Below, in pieces: positions 34,165 to 46,380 of a DNA stretch of 64,000 nt. How positions within the stretch are numbered: position 1 is the first letter of the stretch; every line of letters begins with the position of its first letter. This DNA is from Omphiscola glabra (lineage: Eukaryota > Mollusca > Gastropoda > Lymnaeidae). Made by a program: the position numbers and the translations under genes. The DNA is taken from NCBI GenBank assembly GCA_964017045.1, contig OZ024801.1, forward strand, positions 30,352,049-30,416,048, given 5' to 3'. The notes below the pieces were generated by a model. It had not been told where the DNA came from and made no database searches. It saw nothing but the letters and a program-made list of their open reading frames with translations.

Positions 34165-35410
34165 ATCCCCCCTTACACCCGTTCCTCACAGTGAAAAAAC
34201 AACAACCCGGCGTGGCAAAATCGTTACCGTGTAGATCACATTTCACATCGCCTCCACACTATCAACCCCGAGAGATCGGCAGAGCAGTAGCCGACGGAAC
34301 ATCGCGTGCATTAGACGCAGCTACCCCATCTTCGGACAGATGTCTCCCACAGTGTCCGCTAATCCCTGGGATTGTCCTGTGGATTATGGTGTGTCATCTG
34401 AGATTAACTCGGGCACGCGGTGTTAAAACTGCAGGGCCGTGGCCGTCTTTTTTTAAGTGCCGGTGGAACTTTGGAAAGTCAAATTCATCGTATAGCTGAA
34501 ATCGTAAAACCCTCGATTTTCACCTCGCTTGTAAGTCGTGAAGGACAAAGGATGCGATTACACAGTACGATACTTTAGCGACGCCCATTTTTTCTTCTAA
34601 GAGTGATTTGTTTTGGTCTAGAAGATCAGGTTGGAAAGGAGACGCACGACGTATTGGACATAACGTTTGTTGGAAGGCCAGGATAAATACAGTCGTTAGC
34701 AGCCAGCCACGCCCTCCTAACGAAAGTGATTTGTCAGCCACTGTTCTTAGTGTCAGAAGCTGTTATCTTAAACCCCGCTGTGGAGGGGAAAGGGGACTAA
34801 CAGCGGCTCTCAAGATGTTGCAGTTTGAAGACATTTTTGTCAGTGGCGAATGTTTATTTTTTAAATTTCTTAAATAAAAATTATACATATAATGAAATAA
34901 AATTGGTTGTATAGAAAATGAGGGTTATTAAGTTTTTTTCCTCTTCACAGTTAAAAAAAAATAATTTAACCAGTGAATTTCCCGGAGATGTGGAAAAAAA
35001 TTACAATTATGAGGACCCCCAGCCTCCTCCACACCCCCCCCCCCACCACATTTTTAAAAAATTAATAAAAGAGTCAGTGTAAACGTGGCTCTTTACCGGA
35101 AAGCCATATTCAAGGGCACAGACTGAGATAGAAAAGGATGCTTACCGACACCACCAGACCGTCGCGATAGTACAAGTTAAAACAGCGTACCAACTGCGAC
35201 CACGTGATATGAAGGTCAGAGTTTCAAACGAAATCCGTTTCTGCTAGGTCCGGTACCACCATCTTTGCTCACCTGGCTTGATTTTATCACGACCCGGAAC
35301 CCCATGCAATGGTTTTGGTTATCTGGACCTGCTGGTCTGGCGGACTTGTTACATTAGTTTGATGCCTTTCATCCATGTGGAAGCTGAGAATGTTATCCGA
35401 AGAAAACCCA
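34165..35410. other. No gene seen; unique sequence right of the 19-bp array
   Basis: Contains a poly(C) near 35033 and AT-rich patches. A donor-like CCAG|GTGAGC on the minus strand at about 35271-35275 follows a short open frame (NQNHCMGFRVVIKSS), but no acceptor supports an exon. Confidence 0.45.
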
Positions 35411-35459
35411 ATTCAGTGGTTCTCGCAATATAACCACATGGTCATGTTTATTATAATTA

Positions 35460-36085
35460 CAGTGGAACCCCGCTATAATGCGATGATCGGGGTCCATAAA
35501 ATCGGATCGCGTTAAAAGCGGGGTCGCGTTATTGCGCGGTTTTACAATATTTAACTTTTTTTCCGAGAACATATACGTGTATACATGTACAATGATCAAA
35601 AGTCGGCTTATCATCAGATGAATATTAACTGGAATGCATTAATTAAGATATATTCAAAAGGATCGATGGCTAATATATTTATAGGTTATTACCGGAAGAA
35701 AGCCTCGTTTTCGGCATTAATTTTGATACTAGTTTGAACGTGGTGCGTTTAGGGGCTCATTTTCCACGATATTTTGAAAAGTTGTGATTTTTTTCGCTTT
35801 AAAAAAATGGCTTTCCAAGCAATGGATAAAATTTTCAAAGAACTTAGGCCTGATGGAGTAAATGAATTTCAAATTTCAGGAACCATGCCACGATCATATT
35901 ATTTTAAAAGTCACAATTAATCTCATGCCCAAAATGAAGTTAATTTCTTGTTTTGTTTTTTTTTACTTTTCTCCAATTTTTTTTCCTCCATTTGAATGAA
36001 TATACAAAATTTCGGGAGCCATGCTACGACCGCGTTATATCCGAATTCGCGTTATGGCGGGGCGCGTTATAGCGGGGTTCCACTG
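35460..36085. mobile_element. Mariner/pogo-type non-autonomous element, TA target duplication
   Basis: Left end CAGTGGAACCCCGCTATAAT and right end ATAGCGGGGTTCCACTG form an inverted repeat of at least 18 bp, extended subterminally by further GCGTTAT/ATAACGC motifs. TA flanks both sides (35458-35459, 36086-36087). The 626-bp interior has no transposase reading frame. It lies about 45 bp right of a hAT-like terminus (CAGTGGTTCTCGCAA at 35414). Confidence 0.92.
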
Positions 36086-36434
36086 TATTTTTTTAAAATA
36101 AAAAAATAAAGAATAATACTTAAAACGTTATCAAAGGAAAGTTTTAAAATATTAAATAGAAATGGCGTGGATCAAATAACATTTAACATTTTTATGATTC
36201 CTGATACCCTATTCACTGTTGTCTGCTGAGTGGCAGTGGTTGCTGATACCCCAGCTGCTGATTCCCCAGCTGCTGATTTTTGGCTCTTTTGACTAATGAG
36301 TTTGAAGACCACTGTGATACCCTATCCCCATTCACTGTTGTCCGCTGTGTTTCAGCCGCATGTTCTTGAAAATCCTTCATTTTCTCAATGCTGTTGTACC
36401 ACTGCCGCGTAGTGAAAATAAGTGAAGTAACTGT

Positions 36435-36720
36435 GATAGGAATACCAAGTGCCATTTTGTGATAGGAATACCAAGTGCCATTTTGTGATAGGAATACCAA
36501 GTGCCATTTTGTGATAGGAATACCAAGTGCCATTTTGTGATAGGAATACCAAGTGCCATTTTGTGATAGGAATACCAAGTGCCATTTTGTGATAGGAATA
36601 CCAAGTGCCATTTTGTGATAGGAATACCAAGTGCCATTTTGTGATAGGAATACCAAGTGCCATTTTGTGATAGGAATACCAAGTGCCATTTTGTGATAGG
36701 AATACCAAGTGCCATTTCGC
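36435..36720. repeat. 26-bp minisatellite, 11 copies in exact phase
   Basis: Unit GATAGGAATACCAAGTGCCA plus TTTTGT; first and last starts differ by exactly 10 units, and only the last unit differs at its end (TTCGC). All three minus-strand frames are open through the array and yield the 26-residue cycle KWHLVFLSQNGTWYSYHK and onward. These minus ORFs (up to 172 codons) are repeat artefacts. Confidence 0.96.
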
Positions 36721-36909
36721 TTCAGCGGCATTTCTGTGCTGCCGTTTAGAAACCAAAAAAAAAAAAAAGTCTGAAGACTGTCGCCACCAATGGTGTGTTG
36801 TTGTTTTTTGGCGGCATATTGTGTGTTTACGACGACAGAAGCAAGTATAAAAGAGAGCCTGACTTAACAAGTCACTTTTTTAACACGTACGATGTAATGG
36901 GCTTTATGG

Positions 36910-37120
36910 AAAAGTGAAAGCATTGAGTAGTGCTTCATATAAGGCCGAAAGCATTGAAAGTGCTTCATGAAAGGCCGAAAGCATTGAAAGTGCTTCATGA
37001 AAGGCCGAAAGCACAGAATAGTCCTTCATAAAAGACTGAAATCATTGATTAGTGCTTCACGGAAGGCCGAAAGCATTGATTAGTGCTTCATGTAACACTA
37101 AAACTATTAAATAATGCCTT
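36910..37120. repeat. 30-31-bp minisatellite, about 6 copies
   Basis: Units of AAAGCATTGAAAGTGCTTCA plus TGAAAGGCCG. TGCTTCAT landmarks lie at 36931, 36961, 36991, 37022, 37053 and 37084. Confidence 0.88.
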
Positions 37121-37970
37121 CATGTGACGTTGAAGTATATATGAATATAAACTTTTTTTAAAAAAATGATAAATGTATGAAACGTTCATTATATGCTTTG
37201 GACTCGTTATGTAAACCAACATAATAAAACTTTTAACACCCCCCCCCCCCGGCCCCTTTTCCCCTTCCTCCATTCATGGAATAAAAGTTGGATTATATTG
37301 ACGAACAGTTAGCAGGCTCTCCTCGGGATGAATTTGGCTTAAGGGAAATTTTCCCAGAACAAAGGGCTAATTGCAGAGAGCTGGTGGATTGTCTCCCCCC
37401 TCTCCCCCACCATCCACGTTATACCCACACGCGACCCCGCGGCTATTATCTCCCCTTAATTAACTCGCATTGTTTCCCTTTATATTTTCCCCTTTCTCCG
37501 AAATTGTCCACTGCCCGCTCCCGATCACAGGGCAGACCCGTAAAACTCCGGGATTAGCCGTTGACCTGTGATGTACGTCCTTCACCGGAAACTGATTGGT
37601 CGTCTTTCTTTATCCTTTCCCGATTCTAAATGTCCACGGACGGGTCCAGTCTTTTGTAACGACCGGCTGGACATTCCCCCCCCCCCCACCCACATGCCGT
37701 AATTCATTGTAACGACCCTGCACTCTTGTCACATCAGATTTGTTCTCAGCCTGTGTGACGGGCAATGTGACAAACGCTGACTAACGTGAAACTATCACAG
37801 AAAAACTTGGATTGAACTGGCCAATTAACAAGTCTTTCATGGTCGAGGTAAATCACTCCAGCGTGTGTGGATAATCAGCGGACTCACGGTGTCCGATACT
37901 CAGAGTAGTGTCGTGGATTTAAAAGTCTTGGAGTCAGTCAGGGTTCTTTAGAGTAATTTGTTTTTCTTTA
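37120..37970. other. No gene seen; unique sequence
   Basis: Poly(C) tracts lie near 37230 and 37676. 37288-37560 is balanced-composition sequence without array structure and could be conserved regulatory DNA or exon, but no splice pair supports a coding call. Confidence 0.4.
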
Positions 37971-37974
37971 TATT

Positions 37975-38098
37975 TAGGGGCGGCACTTCCGGTCAGCTGC
38001 ATTTGTTGTTGTTCTTGGAAGGGTGTGTGTGTCGGTTGGGGGGGAGAAATAAAAATATTGTCCCACCCCGGGCGGCACTAACTCTAGCTACAAAACTG
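37975..38098. mobile_element. 5'-truncated CAGTGGCGTAGC-family MITE
   Basis: Internal GGGGCGGCACTTCCGGTCAG and right-side CCACCCCGGGCGGCACTAAC, TCTAGCTACAAAACTG match the family at 4990 and 16589; the left terminus is absent. Confidence 0.72.
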
Positions 38099-38583
38099 CC
38101 TGCAATTACGGTAGTATTATTTGGCGTATCTCAAGCGTATCTCTCGCTTGTCTAATAGAACAGCGGAGCGAGCGAGAGAAGAAAAGATAAACAATGGCAT
38201 TCCTCAAAGTCCATTGATATACATGCCCCCCTAATTTGTCCCGTGTGTGTGCGATGATTGATGGGACGCGAGCTGGACATTCTCCGACATCCTGGAACTG
38301 CCCAGTCGGCCCGGCATGCATCATGTCTTTGATGATGACGTGGGTGGAGCATAATTGAATTGTTGTGGGTCCGGACAGGCTACCCCAGTAAATGTCATTA
38401 CAGGCGGCTGTGAGCGTTTTTTAAAAAATGGTTTATGTTTTTTATGTTGTATGGTTTTATTTTTAAAGAAAGTTTTGGGTTGCTTAATTGTGTTAAATAT
38501 TTGTAATGCTTTTTCTCTTAACAATGAATGCCACCGCTATGACAATATGGCGTTTTCAGCAGAAAGGGGCGAATCATCAATAG

Positions 38584-38780
38584 CAGCGGTTCTGAAACTG
38601 TGGGTAGCGACTCCTGTGGGGGTCGAACGACCCATTCACACAGGTCGCCTAAGACCTTCGGAAAACACATACGCTCTACAGTTATAAAGTAGCATGGAAA
38701 ATAAAATCTTGTTTGGGGGTCGTAACAAGACGAGGAACTCTATTAAAGGGTCGCGGCATTAGGAAGCTTGAGAACTAATG
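38584..38780. mobile_element. Charlie-type hAT MITE
   Basis: Left end CAGCGGTTCTGAAACTG, right end GCTTGAGAACTAATG, with the family interior (GGTCGAACGACCC, AGGTCGCCTAAGACCTTCGG, TATTAAAGGGTCGCGGCATT). Flanks ATCAATAG and ATTTATAG match at 6 of 8 positions, a decayed target duplication. Confidence 0.9.
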
Positions 38781-39643
38781 ATTTATAGGGTTAGATAGGT
38801 GGCGTCACCAGTGGTGTTCATGCTGTTTGTAGTTTGCAACAGTTCTCACGCTGTTCCCATTCGGGACACCCTATATTTAATATGGTTTAACTATTGCCTC
38901 GCTACGCCCAAGTGGCATCGGCGCAGAGCGTATATCAGCGTGTGCCCATATCATGAATATTATATGGCTATGGGCACATTTTCTTTTGTGTCGTTGTGCC
39001 TTAATCTGCCCTGTAAACATTAGTTCGAATTTTTTACGATCAGATTTACGGAAATAATGAACTCATTAACAATTCCCAGCAGTTTACGCCGACGATAGCC
39101 AACATGCTCATAAATAACATGATCAATTACACCGTACAGCTTGAAATGTAATTACCTAATTACATCATAGTGACATGGAGTGATCATTACTCCTCCTAAC
39201 TACAACCTCGTAATATAGTCTTCAAAAGAAAACAAATCCAACAGCCTCAAATTGCCGTGCTCGCACGGTGGCCCCCAGGGAAATAATTCATTTGGTCAAA
39301 TTTATTTATTGTTCCCCCCCCCCCTTCCCCCCACGCTTATTTCGTCTCACCGGGACAATCACAACACCAACTTATTTATTTAATAATACAACAAGAGACG
39401 GATAAAGTATTTAAATATAAGTTTTTGAATTCTCACCCCAAGTGGTAGTTCATGGGTCAAGCACTCGTATGCTTCGCGTTTGATCCAGTGTTCGGTTTCA
39501 GATGCCATATTTCTATAACTATAATGATTATAATTAGTACATGTCAATATCTGAAACTAACGAAATTTTATATATATTTTTAATGCAGCTGACCGGAAGT
39601 GTCCTCTGTCATATAAAGAGATAAAAAAACAACAACTCCTAAG

Positions 39644-39710
39644 CAGTGGTTCTCAACCTTCCTGATGTCGCGACACTTTAATACAAATCTTCATTTTGTG
39701 GCGACCCTCC
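39644..39710. mobile_element. Truncated Charlie-type hAT MITE
   Basis: CAGTGGTTCTCAACCTTCCT, GTCGCGACACTTTAATACAA and TTTGTGGCGACCC match the left third of 8736-8914. The right part is missing. Confidence 0.8.
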
Positions 39711-39891
39711 AACTTAACATCGCCATATTGTATTTATGCAATTGAATCTGGAAAAAAAATCGAATGGTGTCTGTAGTATAACATTATAATCGTATTAAAT
39801 ATATATTTATATACATTAAATATAATTTTGTTGTGGAAATTTAATAAATTTTTCTCATTGAAACAGTGATTAAACGTGTTTAGCTATGTAG

Positions 39892-40005
39892 AGTACCCCG
39901 ACTGCACACGGTGTGAGAACCATTTGATGACTTCCAATCGATCTTACAACATCAACAACAACAGCGGGTTGTACATACCCACTGACTTCATTGTTTGCCC
40001 ACTGT
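39892..40005 (+). CDS. Weak exon candidate with two CxxC motifs
   Basis: An open frame reads YPDCTRCENHLMTSNRSYNI and then ends FIVCPLC across a strong donor CACTGT|GTGAGT at 40005/40006. Two CxxC pairs about 35 residues apart could form a zinc ribbon-like fold. The acceptor is weak (TATGTAG at 39891 or GTTTAG at 39883) with the pyrimidine tract farther upstream, and the better CAG at 39866 would bring in an in-frame TGA. Family not recognised; a chance ORF is quite possible. Confidence 0.22.
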
Positions 40006-40239
40006 GTGAGTACTACCCGGGACTTGGGAGTCAAAGCACGCCTCCCTCATCGGCTTTTAACACCACCCCTACCCCTCCCTCTTTTGCCAGACCAGAAAGC
40101 AATAGTTGGTTTGGAATATGTTGGTGGGTGGTTGGGAGTGGGTGGAGGGGGGTTGGTGAGGGGGATTCTCGGAGCCGCCTGCCGACCAGATGTTTGATTA
40201 AGCCGGGGCTTTTAATTGCCTTGCTGTTTGGTGGTTATT

Positions 40240-40490
40240 GGTCCAATTTTTTTATGTTTGGTTTTGTGTTCTTATGTTCGTGTGTGTTCATGCGTGTGTG
40301 TTCTTATGTTCGTGTGTGTTCATGCGTGTGTGTGTTCTTGTGTTTGTGTGTGTTTTTGTATTTGTGTGTCCATGTGTATGTGTCCATGATGTGTATGTGT
40401 GTTCTTGTGTTTGTGTGTGTTCTTCTTGTGTTTGTGTGTGTTCTTGTGTTTATGTGTGTTCTTGTGTGCGCATGTGCGCGTTGAAAAAGA
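40240..40490. repeat. GT-rich degenerate tandem repeat
   Basis: Irregular units of TGTGTTCTTGTGTTTGTG and TGTGTTCATGCG. Minus and plus ORFs rich in THTNTRTH or VCSCVCV are readings of this repeat. Confidence 0.88.
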
Positions 40491-40960
40491 GTTGTAGGGG
40501 TGGGGGGCGACGGCAATGTGGGAGGTTTTGATGGCTCACGTCTCTTACATATAATGTTAAGTGAGTCAGAAAGTAATTTTTTAATTTTTTTTTTTTGAAA
40601 GGGGGTGGGTGAGTGGTGTGTGTGTATGGGGGGGGGGGGGGGGATTAGGAGTTGATTACTTTTTAAAATTATGTCAAGATGGCAGCCATTCGTGGATGGT
40701 GGTCTAATGATTAGGCTGGGACGAGGGAGGGGGGCTTCATTTTGTAATAAATGTTTTTATAACAAATGGATTAGAAATAACGTGCTAATCCATCCCGAGT
40801 ATGTATTTTTCTTTTTTGAAACGTAAATTTTACAGTACAGTCTCGTGTTTGCTGTAATTTATAGTAAGGAAAGTGGCCTCTAATCACTGAACAATACCGG
40901 TCATTGCTATTCTCAACATGTAGATTATAAGACAACATGGGTTGGCCGACCCGATGGCCG

Positions 40961-41492
40961 CATGTTGGTGACTTGTTCATGTTAATACCCTTTTTAGAAC
41001 ACGTATCCGAGTTTGTATATCTTTCATTTCATCGGGTCATGTTGGTGACTTGTTCATGTTAATACCCTTTTAGAACACGTATGCGAGTTTGTATACCTTT
41101 CATTTCATCGGGTCATGTTGGTGACTTGTTCATGTTAATACCCTTTTTAGAACACGTATGCGAGTTTGTATACCTTTCATTTCATCGGGTCATGTTGGTG
41201 ACTTGTTCATGATAATACCCTTTTTAGAACACGTATGCTAGTTTGTATACCTTTCATTTCATCGGGTCATGTTGGTGACTTGTTCATGTTAATACCCTTT
41301 TTAGAACACGTATGCGAGTTTGTATACCTTTCATTTCATCGGGTCATGTTGGTGACTTGTTCATGTTAATACCCTTTTTAGAACACGTATGCGAGTTTGT
41401 ATACCTTTCATTTCATCGGGTCATGTTGGTGACTTGTTCATGTTAATACCCTTTTTAGAACACGTATGCGAGTTTGTATACCTTTCATTTCG
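40961..41492. repeat. 77-bp minisatellite, about 7 copies
   Basis: CATGTTGGTGACTTGTTCAT begins at 40961, 41037, 41113 and so on with 76-77-bp spacing; length changes are in the poly(T) run of ACCCTTTTTAG. The array is nearly homogeneous (one TTAATA to ATAATA change and few others). Confidence 0.96.
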
Positions 41493-41499
41493 ATATCAC

Positions 41500-43980
41500 T
41501 CAAGCTGACTTATATATTGAAATCCTACTCCATAAATACTGAAATCTAACTCCAAAAACAAAGAAAGTGACAAATGACTACAAAAAAACAACAACTGAAA
41601 TCGTAGTCCAAAAAAATACAACAAAATATGATACTCTAACTAAAATGACTCAAATGTGACCCGATTCGTAATTGGGAAATGAGGGCACATTTTTTCAGTG
41701 ACTCCACTTCACGTGCTAGATGTCATGTAGATTATCCCATTTCCCCGCTCTGCATATCAATTAATAACCTCTGTGTGAACTTTGAACTTAGCCTCGAAGT
41801 CTATGACGCGCTAATGGCAGTGTTGGCTTATTACTCCCAATCAGCGCGTTGCTTGCTTGATGTTGTGCTCGGCGGGTGCGATGCGCGGCTGGTGTGAAGA
41901 CTTAGATAGCAGGTTGTAGCCGTTTTGTGTGTGTGTGTATGTGTGGAACTCTAATTGAGCTAATTAGATCGCTCGAAAGAAGATGTTCTCAAAATTGGTT
42001 TAAAGGTGTAAAACCTTGGGAACTTTAATTATTCCGTTGGCGTCGTCTAAGTGGGGAAACAGTTCAAGAAAATAAGATAAGGGGAGCCCCCCCCCCCTTT
42101 TAGAGTGTCTATGCTTCCATCTTTGCACCCATTGGAGGTAGAGCCATTAGCTATCGTTAGGCGTGCTTTGTTTTGTAATGAGACTATTGATATGTCAAAT
42201 TTCTTGGTTCTAATTTTTTTTCAAAGACTCCGCTTATCCCCCCCCCTCCAAAATGACTCCGGCATCTTATCTTATCTTTTATAATCTCCTGTTTTCTTCT
42301 ATTCAAGATACCATTTTGCCACCTTTGTCATGCAATATTTTATTTTTAATTTAAAGGTCAATTTATTAATTTAAATTTTATTAATTTAAATTTTTAAATA
42401 TTTTATACATACAAATACACATAAATAATACATATATATATATATTTAAGATGATAAATAAATGTATAATATTTCCAATCAATTCGTTTTTCCTAACCTT
42501 TTTATAAAAAGAAAATTAGTACACAACACATTTGGGGGATAGGGGTGGGGAGGAGGTTAATTCCATTTTTCAACTTGCTAATAAAAACCAGTGTTCAGCG
42601 TGCTACTCAAAACAAAATAAAGCTCGAGTTAAAACTGCTGATAATCTCCCAAGTTCGTTATTCTCATGTCACTTTAACGGGGACGATCTCGTCAACTTAA
42701 GTTATTTCTCCAGAGAAAAACATTTCACATTATGTATGTGAGTATTGTGAGTGGGTGTGTGTGGTAGAGTGTGGATAGATATGTGACGGTGAAAGCGGGA
42801 AAATAGGGTGGGTGGGGTGCTTTGTGGAGGAGAACCCGAGATTATTCTGATAATTTTCATCAGAATAATTGCTGATTACATTGAAGACGCCGGCGCGCTA
42901 ACTTGGCGCGTCGATGTAGATTACCATTCATTTTATACATCCATTGTCTCTCCCTCTTTCTCTCTCTCTCTCTCACTCCCCTCACATAACTACTTTTCCC
43001 CAGCCGTCTACTCTTACTCTCCATCTCTAGGTACATTACTGCCCCCCCCCCCCCCCAACTGGTCCCCCGTCCCAAACCGTCGCTGCAATTGAGCGCCGAA
43101 ATTGCCGGGGGGACAAGTAGGCAGAAATTGTGACGTAGGGTACCTAACACCGTGTTTAGACAAGAAAATGTAGATTACGGTTTAAGATGGTGCCAGGGCC
43201 CTCTTTTCGGCCTCGTCCCCCCCCCCCCCAACTTTATTCTCGCCACCACCGAATGCGGGGCGACTCGTGTAGGTACAAGGTTACAGACAAGCAAACGGAC
43301 CGGCCACCCGGAATTGCCAGTGAGATAAAGTAGGGATGTTTTTGGGGGAAACTTAAGAGGAAAATATGGCGAAGATCACTGACCTTTCGTTTTTCTCTCT
43401 TCATTTTGTTCTTTTTTCCGAGAGCGCTCCTAGAGTTTAAACATATAATAATAATAATAATAAATCCCTGCTTTCTTCCTCTCAGTCGTGAATTGGTCGC
43501 CATTTGTTGTTGACATGGCGGAAGTTTACAAAAATGGCGGAAGTGACATCTTTATACCAGGCTGACTATTTTGATATCCGAAGTCCATATTAAAGCTGTT
43601 TCCCGCGAAGAAAAAGACACAAAACATACAAGAAAATCGTCCGTAGTAGATCAATTTGTACTTGAGTGAAACACAATTAAATCTAACGTGTAAAAACTGT
43701 AAAAAAGCTGAAAAAGATGCACTGATGCAATCGAGTCGCCTGGGGGGAAAGGAAAAAAAAATTGTGGGGGGGGGGGGGGGTGTATTTTATTTGAACCACT
43801 TTCAGAAATATTCTTATTTTTAATCAGGGCTTTGTAGAGAAAAATCCAAATTTTTAACGTTTGGTATTAGTCAAAGATTCTAATTTTTTATTTTTTAAAT
43901 TTTAAATTCACCGTTTACTTGATGAACAATATTAATCCTTGTGTTGTAGTTACTGTTGGATAAAAATGTGGCCCATTTTG
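41500..43980. other. No gene seen; mixed unique and low-complexity DNA
   Basis: Contains an AT-rich palindromic-looking patch at about 42340-42460, poly(C) tracts near 42090, 43040 and 43216, a CT microsatellite at about 42955-42975, an ATA/ATT trinucleotide run near 43446 and a poly(G) at about 43767. ORFs here are short and unrecognised. Confidence 0.5.
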
Positions 43981-44004
43981 ACTAATGTTATTGATTGGTG
44001 ATGG

Positions 44005-44095
44005 TTGATATTGTTGGTTTGTGTTGGTTCATATTGTTGGTTTGTATTGGTTGATATTGTTGGTTTGTATTGGTTGATATTGTTGGTTTGTGTTT
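44005..44095. repeat. 23-bp minisatellite, 4 copies
   Basis: Unit TTGATATTGTTGGTTTGTAT plus TGG repeats at about 44006, 44029, 44051 and 44074. Confidence 0.88.
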
Positions 44096-44259
44096 GCTGC
44101 TCTTGTCAACAGAGAAGATGCCAACAGAGACAGTGCCGATAATACTTCCAGTGCTCGCAGATAGAAAAGTTTAACCAATCGTTCCGCGTTATTCCGATAA
44201 CACTCGAGATTACTCACCCACTTGTCTTCATAATTAGCCCCATGATTTGTCTTTTCTAG

Positions 44260-45031
44260 GACCAACACGTGCACCGTGTGATGTCTTTATAGACCTTCAG
44301 TTATGGACCAACACTTGCACCGTGAGATATCTTAATAGACCTTCAGTTATGGACCAACACTTGCACCGTGAGATATCTTAATAGACCTTCAGTTATGGAC
44401 CAACACTTGCACCGTGAGATATCTTAATAGACCTTCAGTTATGGACCAACACTTGCACCGTGAGATATCTTAATAGACCTTCAGTTATGGACCAACACTT
44501 GCACCGTGAGATATCTTAATAGACCTTCAGTTATGGACCAACACTTGCACCGTGAGATATCTTAATAGACCTTCAGTTATGGACCAACACTTGCACCGTG
44601 AGATATCTTAATAGACCTTCAGTTATGGACCAACACTTGCACCTTGAGATATCTTAATAGACCTTCAGTTATGGACCAACACTTGCACCGTGAGATATCT
44701 TAATAGACCTTCAGTTATGGACCAACACTTGCACCGTGAGATATCTTAATAGACCTTCAGTTATGGACCAACACTTGCACCGTGAGATATCTTAATAGAC
44801 CTTCAGTTATGGACCAACACTTGCACCGTGAGATATCTTAATAGACCTTCAGTTATGGACCAACACTTGCACCGTGAGATATCTTAATAGACCTTCAGTT
44901 ATGGACCAACACTTGCACCTTGAGATATCTTACTAGACCTTCAGTTATGGACCAACACTTGCACCGTGAGATATCTTAATAGACCTTCAGTTATGGACCA
45001 ACACTTGCACCGTGAGATATCTTACTAGAGC
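44260..45031. repeat. 46-bp minisatellite, about 16.7 copies in exact phase
   Basis: GACCTTCAGTTATGGACCAA starts at 44292 and then every 46 bp up to 44982 (exactly 15 intervals). Units are almost identical; recurring variants are ACCTTGAG for ACCGTGAG and TTACTAGA for TTAATAGA. Each unit contains a GATATC palindrome. Confidence 0.97.
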
Positions 45032-46380
45032 TTCTGCTTCCTTACAGATTGCAATGGGTTGTGTTTCTAGGCTTGTAACGGGAACAACAAAAAACGAAAC
45101 AGTAATAATTGAATGACTTGATCGCATTAACTTATCTCAGTAATCTGTCATCAAATAGTCTTGATGAAATTTTGTTTCCCTATTGGAAAAGCTGCCCCCA
45201 CGCTCCCTCTGCCCCCACTGTCCCCAGTCCCCCACCTTACCTCATACATTGCTCCAACAAACTTACACTAGAGTTTTGGGTAGGTATACCATAGCCACCG
45301 TGTCTTTATCATGATGGACAACAGGGGTCGGCAACTTACGACACGCTCTCCAGGCGTGACACCCGAAAGAATCATCAATGACACCACCCCCACCCACATT
45401 TTTTTCTCTTCTTTTAAATGACTTTTAGAAAAAAAAATGTTTTTTAAAGTCTGACCTATAGGTTGTTATCACGGCGAACGAAGTAGAAAATCTACTTCGA
45501 CACATTAACACCAAAAAGGTTATCGATCCGCGTTGGACAACTTTATCATACTTCCTCCACAGGTCATGGTATGATGTCCTTCTCTGCTGAAGTAGTCCTT
45601 CCAGTTTATTGTTATAGACATCATTTTTTGTCATCATCCAGAAGTTCCCCCCCCCTCCTCCCCGGCCTCCTATCATCTCCACCTCATTCGCGTCCTCGCT
45701 CATTCCCCCCAAAACTACATACAAATAACGCGCCATCAAACGCGCACCATCTACAACAACAAAGTTGGCTTCCAGAGAGAAGGATGCGGGCCAGATACCA
45801 AAAACAAGACGACCACAAAGGAGAATATGGCTGACTCCCATGACACTTAACTAGCAGTTTGCCCCCCCCCCCACACCTTTCTGATTAGCACCTCGGGGGA
45901 AGGGGGCGTTCTTTTTCGTAATATGAAAGGGTGGTACCGAAATATCACGCCATTAACTTAACGGTTAACTCATGTGGGATTGGTTACATCATTACGAGGC
46001 TCGTATAACGCTCGGCAGAGATGGAAATTGCTCTGTTTTTTTTTTGTGGGCATACTTTTAGTTACCAATGTGTGGATCTTTTGATGAAGATAGTTGTTGA
46101 ATGACGTGGTGGGTCCTGCGCTTTTGGGCGACATGGGCTCAACCAACAAAGAAGCCTATAGTTGTATAAATTTGCCTGGGACTAACAGGGGGATGGCATA
46201 CCGAAACATCTTGAGTCCGGTTCCGATGGTTCAAGTGATCTCGGGTCTGGTGGTCACTTGAGCCCGTGTCCGAGGGTCACTGGAACCTAAATGGCCTTAC
46301 ATGAGAGTAAAAATAATAGTGCAATAGCCATTTCCTTAACAAGTATATTTAAAACAACAGTTTTACATTAAGTACTTCCA
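45032..46380. other. No gene assigned
   Basis: Apart from a hAT terminus at 45322, the stretch is unique sequence with poly(C) tracts near 45648 and 45861. A 138-codon minus-strand ORF (45425-45841) contains a GGRGGGGG run from a homopolymer and no recognised domain; it is within chance expectation. Confidence 0.4.
45322..45400. mobile_element. Left end of a hAT element, CAGGGGTCGGCAAC type
   Basis: CAGGGGTCGGCAACTTACGA followed by CACGCTCTCCAGGCGTGACA is a common hAT terminus style. No matching right end was found in the next several kb. Confidence 0.6.

Noticed and set aside
33110..34499. Six long overlapping ORFs (up to 437 codons) on both strands
   Set aside because: They are forced by a stop-free 19-bp repeat; no start context, splice signal or non-repeat domain supports a gene.
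35271..35350. Minus-strand donor-like CCAG|GTGAGC after a short frame ending GFRVVIKSSQ, reminiscent of sulfatase-modifying-factor tails
   Set aside because: No acceptor and an in-frame TAA just upstream; the resemblance is too short to trust.
45425..45841. 138-codon minus-strand ORF
   Set aside because: Contains homopolymer-derived glycine run, no known motif, and its length is within chance expectation.
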